From positions 5,258,039-5,322,038 of the forward strand of contig OZ025249.1 in the NCBI GenBank assembly GCA_964019135.1: 64,000 bases of DNA, written 5' to 3'. The stretch is from Arenicola marina (Eukaryota > Annelida > Polychaeta > Arenicolidae). The position numbers were made by a program, and so were the translations under genes. Under the pieces are notes generated by a model, which made no database searches, was not told where the DNA came from, and was given only the letters and a program-made list of their open reading frames with translations. Below, piece after piece: positions 23,801 to 36,100 of this stretch. Numbering within the stretch: the stretch's first letter is position 1; every line of letters begins with the position of its first letter.

Positions 23801-26800
23801 CTATTAGCTAAGCTAAGACACTATGGGGTTTCCGGGCTGGCTTCTACAAAATTATCTTCACAATCGCAAACACTATGTAAGCATAGATAATGTTCAATCA
23901 CAACAAGTACTGATCTCCCGAGGAGTACCGCAGGGGTCAATACTTGGCTCTTTTCTATTTATAATATATATAAACGACATATCAAGAGCGAGTTCAATAT
24001 TTAGTGGAATTGTTTACGCTGACGATACAACCCTTTCTAGCACACTAAGTACATTAGCGCCAAAAAGTAATGTACGCCGAAGTAGTGAAGTGTTAAACCA
24101 CGAACTGTCTCTAGTAAGCAATTGGCTTAAACTTAACCAACTATCTCTAAACATTAAAAAGACCAAATTTATGTTATTTTATATGCCACAAAAGCGGGTA
24201 ACGATACCGGAACTTTGTATTGAAAATACCAAGCTGGAATGCGTTGACGACTTTGATTTTCTTGGATTGACCCTACATAAACATCTGAAATGGTCCAATC
24301 AGGTTGATAAAAATTGCTTTTAAAATATCTAAGGTAGTTGGAGTCATGCAGCATCTAAAATATACCCTTCCGCAACAGATTCTTCTAACATTTATAACTC
24401 GCTCATTTTATCTCACTTGCACTACTGCATATTAGCCTGGGGATACAAAAGTGACCGGTTGAACCAAATCCAGAAAAAAGTTATTCGCATCATCACTAGA
24501 TTGCGCACACTGAGCCCTTATTTAAGCCTCTTTCCATCTTCCCCGTATATTAGACCAACATGAGTGTAACACCAGATGTGAGCATAATATAATTATACCC
24601 AGAACCAAGCACACATTTGCCGAACATTGCATCCGCTATTACTTGGCCCATTTAATAAACCGAACTTCAAAATACATTTTAACGAAGATATTTACCCATT
24701 CAATAGAGGGATAATCTACATATGTAAAAAATAGAGTTATTGATAGATACTGTGTTGACTGTTTTAAAGTTAATTGTTATGTCTGCCACAAAGAATTATC
24801 CCCCAAATTATTATTTGTATATCATATGTACTATTGAATTGTAATGGTGTCTATCGGTAATTGCTTACCCAATTTGTCCTTATAGAAGTCTTGTTCTCCG
24901 TATTTTTTAGTTGTTTTTTTATCCTTTTTTCTTTCTTTTGAGGTAGCCACCATGCCAGCGACTGCGTCATAATGGTGGTCTCCTCGGCCAGGGCTTATAT
25001 TTTGTTTTTTTGCTGTATGTTGTATTGTAATTGTTCCTGGTTGAAATAAATTATGATTCTCTCTCTCAAGGAGAAATAAAACCAAGATAATCTAGAAAAA
25101 AAATATAAGCTTATAGGACATGAGGTGGATGGGGGGGGGGGAGATGGAGGGGGTGGGGGTGTGGGACCGGGCGCGGCTGAGATATTGTATCTCTTAAGTA
25201 AGTGTGAAGCTACCCCCATTGTTTTGGTCACTCACGGTAAAGTAGGTCTTCCTCCAGTGCTTCACGAGTCGGATCAAGTTCTTCACCAGCGCCGGCTGCT
25301 TGCTAACGAACTCGATCTGCAGCGAGGCCAATGAGGCTGAATAGTCCTGCCGCTTGGAGGCGCTAGCAGCAGCCATCTCGGCATAAGTGGCCCGTTTACC
25401 TAATAGTACATAGTGTGTAAAGGACAACTTGAAGATGAGTGGTACCGGTGGAGAATGGGGCTGCCAAGGTATTTCTCTAAATATATAACCTTTTGATACA
25501 TATATTACGTTTACCACAATACATAAAACCATGAAAGCCGATTACGAGACACGTTAGACGTCTAGAAGAACACAAAGCACAGCCGAATTGAGTGGCAATG
25601 ACCTTTGTCTCTAAGATGGTCCTGAGTGGGCAGGATGTCTACGTCGGTGAAGGGGTCCCCAGTCCGGATGCGGTATTTGATCTGGGCAGCATGTGGCGTT
25701 GGGCGTTCCACCTGCACTAGTTGTGGGAACTTCCAGTCCTTCAAATCGTTGTTCAACTGCTCAACAGTGGCCTTCGTATTCACATAACCCTCAATGAAGA
25801 CGACCAGGTCCAAATCAGACTTGTCCCTAATCTGGGTGCCCTTTCCGAAACTACCGCCCTTGAGAAAGAGGGTTAATGAGAATGAGACATCTTATATCAA
25901 TGATGTTATAGGGCGCCAATCCATATATATATATTACAATGAGAATTACCCATTTATCCATTATTGTATATAACAGTTAACATTTATACATCGACATTTG
26001 ACATTTGACATTGACCCCCAAATTCCGAAATGGAGGATCTGAAAAAGCGACATCGACACAGATGGCGGCATTTAAAAAAAAACGACATTCCACATCGAGA
26101 ATTTTGGAAAATCGACACTGGATACTGGCCCTGTCTTCAGGACCCCTACTGAACCCGCCCTTCCAGACCCCTACGTATCATTGTTCAAACACGGGTCTGC
26201 GAATTAGTCCGATTGTTCCATGCTATAAATGGATATTTCTGTCTCATGGTCAATTAACGATTCTATGAATAACAGGCTGGAGGTAACGTTTCTAATGGTT
26301 ATACTGCATTATATATGGCACCAACAATGGCAGAACTTAATATCTTTTGGAATAACCATGGAATTAATGGTCAGTTATTGCCACTCACTTCCTAATTCAA
26401 TGTCCAGTATCAGTATTTGACCGTATATCCTATAAATCCATGACCAATATCGGACTGACCCGTGACCAACCTTCACAACCTTGGACACTGGAAATGAGGT
26501 TTTCTCCTTGAGGAATGTGGCTAAGCCATCCACCAGTTCGCCAGCCTTCTTGTTGGCCTCAGCTGTCGGCTGAAGGTTCTTGGTGACATAATCAGTGAAA
26601 TCCAAAGATCCAATTTGAAGGAACACTGGAAATGTTAATAGTACTCTAGACCACAATGACATACAATACATAGGCCAACGACCACTGATAGATTAGCTAG
26701 CTATGCCATGCATACATTTTTAAACAAATCATTAATGAAATTCATTTTATTGACGTTCATCTTATATTGCAAAAAATATATGCCATCAGCGCGCATCAAT

Positions 26801-27136
26801 TATTCATTACAGGCAAGGGCAGTGCGCTTGATCAGGAGTTGTTTTCAGAAATGTTAATATCGTATTAATGACATCTCTACTAAATACTGAAGTAATTATC
26901 GCATATTCAGTTGATACTTTGACTGACGGCAGTCCGTCCGTTTGTACTGTCAGTGTCTGATCGTTAAGTGACAGTACTTTGGAATTCTCAACTGTTTAAA
27001 ATCTAGTACTAAATTAAGCAGTTTAAACTGGTTGCGTACAAATAATTTAAGTACGAAAGGAATTTCAAATTTTTGCCATAGACCGACCGACATCATTTGG
27101 CAGTGAAAACTCACGTTGAGAGTCGGAAGCCGCCAT
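20789..27136 (-). CDS. OAS: 2'-5'-oligoadenylate synthetase, copy A (six exons)
   Basis: Exons in transcript order: 27136-27115, 26625-26471, 25858-25603, 25399-25236, 21892-21639, 20921-20789. All junctions are GT/AG and phases join to give 327 residues starting MAASDSQ. OAS enzymes polymerise ATP into 2'-5'-linked oligoadenylates, in vertebrates on sensing dsRNA. Visible signatures are the nucleotidyltransferase motif GGSFGKGT (60-67), catalytic aspartates in SDLDLVVF (D74, D76) and VDILPT (D133), the helix KNLIRLVKHWRK, YPLELIVIHLWEKAG, and the C-terminal RPFVLDPANPFND. Length fits a single-domain OAS. Exon 5 has six extra residues (KLPRAF duplication) compared with B and C. The donor after exon 3 is the weak GTCATT. 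Intron 4 carries a LINE and intron 2 a MITE. Vertebrate enzymes need dsRNA, and whether this one does cannot be told from sequence. RNase L was not seen in the window. Confidence 0.92.
22105..25067 (+). mobile_element. LINE (Jockey/CR1-L2-like), 5'-truncated, in OAS-A intron 4
   Basis: Antisense to OAS-A. Coding remnants read left to right: endonuclease domain (CLQETWLSDDD; ILAGDFNIDLL; LPTRLSRNRGTLIDNC; SDHLPYY), then reverse transcriptase (YGPISILPAISKVFDKVI; RGVPQGSILG; YADDTTL). ORF1 and the endonuclease N-terminus are missing. The frame is broken by several stops and frameshifts. The 3' end has AATAAA and a (TC)n tail. The borders are defined by OAS-C, where the flanks CGTCGTCACT and CAAGAGAAATAAAACC are adjacent with no LINE between them. 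Confidence 0.9.
25995..26171. mobile_element. TIR MITE in OAS-A intron 2, left end lost
   Basis: Right end CCTTCCAGACCCC|TA is present and the left terminal repeat is missing. The interior matches the complete copies in intron 2 of OAS-B and OAS-C, at the same position. Confidence 0.75.
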
Positions 27137-27212
27137 CACTAGTGGAGTCACGCCTGTGGTGTGAGCTGAACGAGATCTGCCTGCTCACTGCGGCACTCTG
27201 GGGGGTAAGCTG

Positions 27213-27222
27213 CCTTATATAC
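27213..27222 (-). promoter_or_regulatory. TATA box of OAS-A
   Basis: The - strand reads GTATATAAGG, about 77 nt upstream of the ATG. The same position is TATA-like in OAS-B (CCATATAAGG) and OAS-C (CTATATAAGG). A CGGAAAGAC motif further upstream is shared by all three copies. Confidence 0.6.
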
Positions 27223-28007
27223 GAAGATCAGGCGAATAGATAGGCGGAGTCTTTCCGAAAAACATCCCTTGGTAACCTACCTAAATCAATATACCTTATC
27301 TACCTATACATCTCTTCCTGCCCACGAAAGCATGCATGCATGCCGCTCACGTATGCCCCTCCCTTTACCCTAACACTTCCCTACGCCACCAGGAAGTGCT
27401 TCAGTGGCAACCATACTATTTATTAGTCTATTAAGACTGGGATAGCGGTATAGTTATCCAGGAGGGATAACTGGCCAAGCTCTTTCTGCAAAGCACAGAG
27501 GTTCCTGTCCGGACATGTCACACAGAGCCAGAAAAACATTTATATTGCATAAACTTCAGGATATGTCAAAGGTCCTTCGCGCGATACGACTTTTAGTTTT
27601 AATATGCAGGGGCGTGTGCAGGAATTCTTGAAAGGGGCGGGGGGTCCACAAAAACATAACAAATGTGTGTAAAAGCCTCAGACGTAGGTACCCGTGGTGC
27701 ACAGAATTTGAAAAGGTGGGGGGTTGGGGGATAAGGTATATCTTAGGGTCTTAAAGGGTGGGGAGGGAGCACGTGTCCCCTGTGCCCCCTCACCCCTGGC
27801 CTGGGGGTACATAATTGAATAGGGCACAGACATATCCTAGGTTCTTAAAGGGGCACGTGCTCCCTGTGTGACTCTTCCAGTGTGACCGTACGGTAGGCGG
27901 TTAGATATGATGTGAGGCACGAACTCCTCTGCTGGGGGAGTGGGACCCCCTCCCCCTCTCCCCACCCCCGCGACTCGCCCTGCGGGTTCGGCGAGAGCGA
28001 TGACCTA
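27223..28007. other. OAS-A upstream region
   Basis: Promoter-distal DNA alignable to the OAS-B and OAS-C upstream regions up to the GCATGCATGCATGC tract (about 27331). A block starting CAGGGGCGTGTGCAGG at 27608 and containing CCCCCTCACCCCTGG-like sequence near 27790 resembles a decayed hAT-type non-autonomous element and has no counterpart upstream of B or C. No gene seen. Confidence 0.4.
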
Positions 28008-28480
28008 CGTTGTCCTGCAGTTTTCCACATTTATCAGTGGTTTCTACTGGACTTGCTACAACGGACCTTGGGCGTTCAAAAACAGAGACGAGAAACCATT
28101 TAAATATTAATCTTTATTTGACTCATCAACTTACGATACTTACATAACTGATGAAATTGGGTAGCAAGAAAATAAGGCTGAATCATTATCGAAATGCAAA
28201 TTGCTAATGACCGACAAAAGTGAACCACTGGATGGCTAAGTTATTTTAATATATGTTCAACTTATTGAATTCTACCACAGATAGACAGATGTATTCCTGC
28301 GGGAAAGATCGTTTCATAGCGCATCTTTGGTGCAAGCTTAGGTAGAATAACCCACTATTAAATCGCTGCAGACCCATTAAAGCAACCTTCTTCATACTTC
28401 TGCAGCAAGGATATCGTGACGTAACTAAAGGCGTGCACAGTGACGTCATGTAGACCGTGACGTGACGTGTGGACCTGAAA
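28008..28480. pseudogene. Relic of an OAS 3' region
   Basis: Diverged copy of the OAS 3' flank/UTR (compare 19825-20340): the CAGTTTTCCA module, AATAAA on the - strand (28113-28118), CTGCAGACC, and the GTGACGT...GCGTGCACNNTGACGTCATGT block that begins the 50-bp minisatellite in the intact genes. No exon 6 follows. It looks like the left-over 3' end of an older duplicate. Confidence 0.6.
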
Positions 28481-28848
28481 CTACTCAATGTGTTATGTTA
28501 TATATAATGACATGCACTGTAGACCAGTGGGAATACGCTAAATGAATTGTTCTATAGGTTGCTGTTGACTATGGGATTTCTCGTGATGGCACAAGGACGC
28601 CATTTGGATGACGTAGGTAGTGTGCAACGAGACAGCTGTGACGACAATGGCTAGTATTCTTACGTGACAGCTGCGACAACAATTGATTTAATATGCCGTT
28701 AGTGTTACTCTAACGGTGGTCAACACTCACTACTTTGGTCAACACTCACTACTTTGGTCAACACTCACCAATTTGGTCAACTTTGGGGCTGCAGGGAGGT
28801 TACATGCTTCTATTACGGATAAAGAGGGACGTCGAGTGGGGGTGTCCC
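28481..28848. other. Left flank of satellite block B
   Basis: Contains diverged copies of the GTGACAGCTGTGACGACAATGG module (the 35-bp repeat at 42360-42597) and three copies of CACTACTTTGGTCAACACTC, then GGGAGGTTACATGCTTCTAT leading into the 28-bp repeats. Matches 42540-42756 and 45331-45529. Confidence 0.55.
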
Positions 28849-29010
28849 ACAGGAGCCGGGTCCCCTTTCCCATATCACAGGAGCCAAGTCCCCTTTCCCA
28901 CAGTACAAGAACCGAGTCCCCTTTTTCCGTATCACAGGAGCCGAGTTCCCTTTCCCACATCACAGGAGCCGAGTTTAATTTTCAACGTCACAGGAACCGG
29001 GGCCCCCTTT
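28849..29010. repeat. 28-bp satellite, block B (short)
   Basis: About six diverged 28-bp monomers (CCGAGTCCCCTTTCCC then ATATCACAGGA) at the position homologous to the long blocks of units A and C. Confidence 0.85.
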
Positions 29011-29574
29011 CCAACCTCTCGCTCCTTTCGATGTGCTTGATTTTCCTAAATATTTGCAGTTGTCCGTGGACAAACACATGTTGGTTCTACGGTCCCGCCT
29101 CGGCGGGCCAACGATTGGTCTTGGGGTACACTCGGGTGATGCGTGAGGGTGGGGGCGTCAGGATGTTGGCGGAGAACACAAGTTCACCACATGCGATTAG
29201 TTAAAACATTAACGCGACATATATTCATTTAAGAATAACCTTCCAACGAACACCACGGTTCGGATGTTCAAATCATTTTCCAACCATATGAAGGATGTCT
29301 GGCTGGAAATGAGAACCTGGTCAAAGAATTCCTCGTTGGTGTAATGTGTAAATCAAGTCAAGTCAAATATGATTTACATGTATTTAAATTAAGTGCACAA
29401 AAACCAAGCAATAGTTGATATGCATCAAACCAGGGTTTGGAGACCCTAAATGGAAACTCCACATCTTTATTGAGGCTTACTGGTTTTTGTAATTCACCGG
29501 GGGATACAAAGCTACAGATTGTCACACAGGAAATCAGGAAAACCCAACATCGGCCGCAGCAATAATTGTATCCC
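29011..29574. other. Spacer right of satellite block B
   Basis: Homologous to 17541-18011 and 48089-48614, with the same CCTAAATATTTGCAGT and CGGCGGGCCAACGATTG words. No gene recognised. Confidence 0.55.
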
Positions 29575-30100
29575 AACATGGGCCCATCACCTCCACAATA
29601 ATTGTATCCCAATATGGGCCCATCACCTCTACAATAATTGTATCCCAACATGGGCCCATCACCTCCACAATAATTGTATCCCAACATGGGCCCATCACCT
29701 CAACAATAATTGTATCCCAATATGGGCCCATCACCTCAACAATAATTGTATCCCAACATGGGCCCATCACCTCCACAATAATTGTATCCCAACATGGGCC
29801 CATCACCTCCACAATAATTGTATCCCAACATGGGCCCATCACCTCCACAATAATTGTATCCCAACATGGGCCCATCACCTCAACAATAATTGTATCCCAA
29901 TATGGGCCCATCACCTCAACAATAATTGTATCCCGACATGGGCCCTTTACCTCAACAATAATTGTATCCCAACATGGGCCCATCACCTCCACAATAATTG
30001 TATCCCAACATGGGCCCTTCACTTCCACAATAATTGTATCCCGACATGGGCCCGTCACCTCAACAATAATTGTATCCCAACATGGGCCCATCACTTTATC
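29575..30100. repeat. 36-bp minisatellite
   Basis: About 14 units of 36 bp (ATCACCTCCACAATAATTG then TATCCCAACATGGGCCC), with alternate CCTCAAC and CAATATG variants. It occupies the slot held by the 20-bp GC repeat in units A and C and appears to have grown from that element's right border (GCAGCAATAATTGTAT). The unit is 12 codons long, so frames stay open on both strands; not coding. Confidence 0.95.
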
Positions 30101-30101
30101 A

Positions 30102-30440
30102 GGGGTCTGGAATGGAGGGTCAAAAATATCCAGTCTCGATTTTAAGAAATGTTCAGTGTCGAATGTCGATTTTTCCAGGTGTTCTGTGTCGCTTTTGGGC
30201 TAAGTTTAGTGTCGCCTTTCCTAAAATGCTATTATCTATGTCGATTTCGCTTTTTCAGACTCTCAGGGTCGGAATTTGGGGGATGGATGGATGGATTGAT
30301 GGATTCGTTTATTCAAAAAAGTGTTACATAATAAGACTAACCGAACGATGTTTGTATAAGTGATGAGTGGGGGTCATTGTCTAATGTCGATTTTTAAAAT
30401 ATGCCTGTGTCGTGTGTCGCCATTTACCCATTTCAGACCC
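30102..30440. mobile_element. TIR MITE, unit B left copy, with nested LINE/SINE tail
   Basis: Ends GGGGTCTGGAATGG and CCATTTCAGACCC|TTA with TGTCGA-rich interior. It is interrupted at about 30282-30369 by a segment whose - strand ends in GAATAAACGAATCCATCAA plus ATCC repeats, as in the 3' tails of L2/CR1-type elements. Confidence 0.7.
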
Positions 30441-31599
30441 TTATTATCTCTTGCTGCACTTAGCCACCTTACCAGGACACAGAATACGTCAGCGCGCCCC
30501 CATGCATAGTTTACAGAGGGAGGAGAAGAAAGCATAATGGCGTGGCTCCCACCTGCCCCCCTCCTCCCCCACACACTCCAATATGATTATTTAGAGGGGG
30601 GGGGGGGCACCCCCATTAATATGTGACCCAGTCCTCAGAGACCCCCTCCGGCCCCGGTTGTCAGTTATAGCCCTAACCCTAACCCTAGACATCATAGCAG
30701 TGCTTGGTCAGTCTCCTTCATGACCTTGGCACAATAACAGTTAGGATTGTGGTGCCTTTGGTAGCGGATTTCCATAACGTTTGTATCAATAAAATTATAA
30801 ATGTCCGTTGATTTAAAGTGCACAACCATTGGTGCACTATAATATGGTCATTCCGCTGACTTACACCTTCTTAAGCACATCTTTTCCTACCCCATGAAAA
30901 TCACTCTTTGTGAACTTTTTGTTGACACAAAATGCACTGACACACAACGGGAGCAATATGGAAACACAACACTGAGTTATGCGTTTCTTGGCCAAGATAA
31001 CTTTCCTGCTCGCATTCAAAGGTTGCCAAGAACACCAATATATCATACCAACCCGCCGCTGTCCCTGTCTAGGATAGGTGGGTCAGTGATGGTTGACGGA
31101 ATGGGAGAGGGTAGGGGGCACTGATCGGTACATGAACTTGTGGGATCGGAGACTGTACGTCTTTGGAATTACATACCCGGCGAGAGTATCCCTGTAGAGT
31201 ATCCAAAGTGTGTCAATTGCTTGGCTGGTTTAATTTAAAGATGCTTGTCGATCTTTTCCCGCCAAATCTAAGCCCAGGCGACATATATATCATAATTTGC
31301 AGAAAACTCCACTGTTTTATTCTATAAATTCCGAGACCTACTAAACATCGCCGTTTCGGCTGTGATATGGCAAACGTATCTATCCCAGGACACCACAAAA
31401 CCGCTACTTATAACAAAGCATCGCGAAGCGCATAAACTGATGTCGTTTACCACTAAGTGGAAAACCTGAGGTAAATTGATACAACGGGCAAGGCTAAGAG
31501 ACTCCATTTGGCAGTCTGGCATGCGTGGAATATAGACAACAATATAGACATAGTAGATCATGTCGCACCCAGGTGATCAGCCCCCCCACCACCACCCAT
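30441..31599. other. Spacer in unit B
   Basis: The left part matches 18766-19310 in unit A. About 30970-31570 is present only in unit B and shows no recognisable gene or element. Confidence 0.5.
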
Positions 31600-31945
31600 A
31601 TCCGGGTGTACATAACACAGAAATCCGAAATGTGTAACGGACATCCGGGTGTGTATAACAGAGATAACTGGGTGTGTATAACAGAGATAGCTGGGTGTGT
31701 ATAACAGAGATAGCCGTTTGTGTATAACAGACATCCGGGTGTATATAACAGAGATACCTGGGTGTGTGACAGAGATAGATGTCTGTGTATAACAGAGATA
31801 GTCGGGTGTGTATGACAGAGATAACCGGGTGTGTATAACAGAGATACTTGCGTGTATATAACAGAGATAGTCGGGTTTGTGTAGCAGATATCCAGGGGTG
31901 TATAACAGAGATAGCCGGGTGTGTATAACACATATCCCGGTATGT
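31600..31945. repeat. 21-23-bp minisatellite near OAS-B 3' end
   Basis: About 15 units built on GTGTATAACAGAGATAGC, homologous to 19376-19795. Confidence 0.9.
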
Positions 31946-32120
31946 ATAACACACTGGTCGGGTGGTATATTTCTCTGGCGATACTTGGCGTTTTCCTACA
32001 GTTTTCCATCTTTACGAGTCATCAAGACGTTATTTCTGCTCCAAACACTTTCTTTGACGTCACACACCTAGCGAGGCGCATTCAACAACAAACCACAAGG
32101 AAATCATTTCAACATTGGTA

Positions 32121-32126
32121 TTTATT
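32121..32126 (-). terminator. Poly(A) signal of OAS-B
   Basis: AATAAA on the - strand with the same GT-rich downstream element as OAS-A, about 1 kb after the stop codon. Confidence 0.65.
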
Positions 32127-32467
32127 CGACTGCATTGTGCCTACATTCGCTGTTCGCGTCCAAACAAATAAGGTGGAATTATTGACGAACGTCAAATCAC
32201 TATCGTAAAGCTGACCACTCGGAACAAATCACGCAGCAAGTCATGTTAATATTGGCCTATGTCTAATTTATTGCATTACATGTAGACTGCTGTACCCCGA
32301 AGGATCTTCAATAACGCATCATTGGTGCTTGCTTAGAACTAATCAACATCAGTAATATAACCTAAAAATAACCTAATAACCACTAAACTGCTGCAGACCA
32401 ATTAACAATTTTTTTTCCAATGTAGCTGTATATATGGATGCCGTGACGTCACTAATAGCGTGCATAC

Positions 32468-33168
32468 TGACGTCATGTGTGCTGTGAAGCCTGCCAGCCC
32501 GCTGTGACAGAGGTCAGTGACGTCATGTGTGCTGTGACGCCTACCAGCCAGCTATGACAGAGGTCAGTGACGTCATGTGTGCTGTGACGCCTACCAGCCA
32601 GCTATGACAGAGGTCAGTGACGTCATGTGTGCCGTGACGCCTACCAGCCAGCTGTGACAGAGGTCAGTGACGTCATGTGTGCTGTGAAGCCTACCAGCCA
32701 GCTGTGACAGAGGTCAGTGACGTCATGTGTGCTGTGACGCCTACCAGCCAGCTGTGACAGAGGTCAGTGACGTCATGTGTGCTGCGACGCCTACCAGCCC
32801 GATGTGACAGAGGTCAGTGACGTCACGTGTGCTCTGACGCCTACCAGCCAGCTGTAACAGAGGTCAGTGACGTAATGTGTGCTCTGACGCCTACCAGCCA
32901 GCTGTGACAGAGGTCAGTGACGTCATGTGTGCTGTGATGCCTACCAGCCAGCTGTGACAGAGGTCAGTGACGTCATGTGTGCTGTGACGCCTACCAGCCA
33001 GCTGTGACAGAGGTCAGTGACGTCATGTGTGCTGTGAAGCCTACCAGCCAGCTGTGACAGAGGTCAGTGACGTCATGTGTGCTGTGACGCCTACCAGCCA
33101 GCTGTGACAGAGGTCAGTGACGTCATGTGTGCTGTGACGCCTACCAGCCAGCTCTGACAGAGGTCAGT
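32468..33168. repeat. 50-bp minisatellite in OAS-B 3' UTR
   Basis: About 14 units of the TGACGTCA-bearing 50-bp repeat. The first unit (right end) encodes the last residues and stop of OAS-B. Confidence 0.9.
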
Positions 33169-36100
33169 GCGGGGCTTCCCAGCGCCTTTCTCGCTACCTC
33201 GGCTACTTCCGGCCAAGCCTTGAATCCGGCCGCGACGTCGTTGAAGGGGTTCGCGGGATCCAGCACAAAAGGCCTAAGGATTGTAAAGAGGATGTGCAGA
33301 TAAAGTTTATTGAACCAGCTAAAGGAGCTCTTACATTTCGACGTAACTATTGATTAGTGTTACTGCCACGGTTGTTTTACGTCAAAGTTAGCGTTGTTTA
33401 TAGTAGATAAACAAAAATAAGTTTACAGTTTTATTATTCCACTAAATGACTATAAACGCGTTCGTCAAATTAACAAATAAAGTAAGGTCTGACGGGTTTA
33501 TTTGTTGGATTATTGTATCTGAGCGTTATTTCGAAATTCTCCAATGATGTCACGACATTGTGCGAAAGTACGAAAGTAAGTGGGAAAAGTATTCCCTTAT
33601 ACTTTTTGGAACGTTATAATTCAAACATATCAGGGAGTAAACACAGAAGAATAATATGAGCTGAAGTTGTTTTGGCGTGGCACTAACTATATAAGTAAAA
33701 AATGACTGAATTGTTCATACATACAATGAGGTAAATTATATTTTCATATCTACAGAACATATATGCGAATTTCGTGTTTCCTTACAAAACACGATAAATA
33801 AACACGTATGGGCGTACGGATTTACCTGCGGTTTCTCCTTTGAGACTCCTGGAGGCGACGGATTTCGCCGGCAAACTCGCGTTCCTGGTAATTCTCGGTC
33901 CACTGAACGTCCAGGGTGTGGTTGTTCGCCAGTGCCTCCATCACGGTCTTGAAGGCTCGGTCCAGCTTGAAGGAGGCCGGCCGACCAGCCTTCTCCCACA
34001 GGTGTATGACGATCAGTTCTAACGGATAGGACGTCGGCAGTATGCCTTTTTCTGATCTCCCCTGAAGGTTAAAGTAAATAATAACGTTAACACTACAGGC
34101 GCAGATCCAAGATTTTGAAAATGTCAGGGGTGGATGAGGGGTGGGGGGGGGGGGGGCGGAGCTCCACTATGTGTAGGTTCGAAAATCAGACGACCGGAGC
34201 TGGGGAGAGGTGGGGGGCGGGGGGACCCGAAAAAGTGTACGCACAGTTTGCTTGAAAAAGGTCGTCGTCACTCGTGGTCATGTGGTGTTAAGTACAATAT
34301 GTTTACAGGAAACCTGGTTATCCGATGATGATGATACTGGCCTGTATGAACTCAATGACTATGTATTAATATCACAGGATAAATACTGTAGTGAGCGTGG
34401 ATGCCTGTTGATATATCTCCACAAATCATATGGGTTTACCTGCATAGAAAACCCTGTAAAATCGGACATATGGGAAGCGCAATTTACTGAAGTGGCTGGA
34501 CGGCCCACTCACAGGAAAATGGTGATACGTAACATATATCGACCTCCATGTGACATAAATGAAAATTACGCGACGTTTTCTCAAGAATTAACTAAGGTTA
34601 TATTTTCATTTGAGAGAAGTAAACCACATAGAGAATGCATTCTAGCAGGTGATGTTAACATAGACCTTTTAAAGATTTGTGAAAAATCAGCAATTAACGG
34701 TTACTTTGATTCCATTGTAGCTTGTAGTTTTCTTCCAAAAATCACATTGCCGACTAGACTGTCGCGTAATAGGGGTACGTTGATTGATAATTGTCTAAAA
34801 AAATTAACATCCAGCTCATTAAATACAACTGCTGGAATTTTATTGAGGGCTATCTCAGACCATCCCCCGTATTACTTATCTTTAGACATTGATGTGCGAC
34901 GCTCAAACAAAACGCCCACATATATTAATATAAAAACCAATGATGCACAATCAGTAGAGAAATTCACACAACACAAATTGCCAAGGCAGACGCATTAGGT
35001 AAACTAGACAGAGACCTATGTGCCGATCCTAACAGTAACTATGAGATCCTTGAGGATATAATTACACATTCCAGGGATATATGTTTACAAAGCAAGACAG
35101 TAAAATTTAATAAGAGAAAACACAAAAAGGCAAACTGGATCACCACTGGTATTATTAAGTCAATAGCATTTAAGGACAAACTTTATAAAAAGCTTAAAAT
35201 GACAGCGCCAAACTCCTGTCAATACCATACTCTCAAACCCAATTTTAGGACGTATGAAACCCTACTAAAAAATATTATTCGGTTGGCCAAAGGATCGTAT
35301 TATTATCATGCTTTCGAAAAATGTAAAGGGGACATCCAGGCAACTTGGAAAGCAATAAGATCCGTCATTAATAGGTCAACCCGAAAGGACAAATTCCCTG
35401 AGCTCTTTAATATGAATGAGAAGCCAACATCTGACCTTTCGGCTATAGCAAATGGCTCTAATTATTTTTTTGGCACCATTGGTACTAAAAGTGCCAGTAA
35501 AATCAATCAGGACCCAAACCAAAATTATACTAGCTATTTAGGCGATTCATGTAAAAACAAACTGGTGTTTACTTTAATTGACCATAATGTCACTAATAAA
35601 ATAATTGATGAGCTGAAACCTAAAGCTAGTTCTGGGCATGATGACATGTCAATGATAATGCTGAAACTATTAAAATTAGATTTAAGTAAGAAAATTACTC
35701 ACACCATTAACCAATCAATTTCTACTGGTATATTTTCGGATAAATTAAAACTTGCAAAAGCAGTGCCAGTTTTAAAAAAGGGGGAAAAATCTAATATGGA
35801 TAACTATAGGCCAATTTCAATTTTGCCAGCCATATCTAACGTTTTTGAAAAAGTAATCTATAATCAGATGTATGGAAACTTTGATCACGAATAGTGGTCC
35901 GGAAAAAACATTCAACCCAATTAGCTACACTAAAATTAATTGATAGAACCATACATAAACTGTGTTATTATAGGCTGCTGCATGATGATCTCCCTCCATA
36001 TTTTATTACCTTTTTCCATTTTTCCGTATATTAGACCAACATGAGTGTAACACCAAATTTATTAGCAAGCATAATATCATTATACCAAGAACCAAGCACA

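Noticed and set aside
29519-30145. 208-codon frame with a 12-residue repeat
   Set aside because: The 36-bp minisatellite is open on both strands by unit length.
30670-30692. Telomere-like CCCTAA triplet repeats
   Set aside because: Only about three units, and the homologous place in unit A reads CCCTCA, so it is chance or microsatellite drift.
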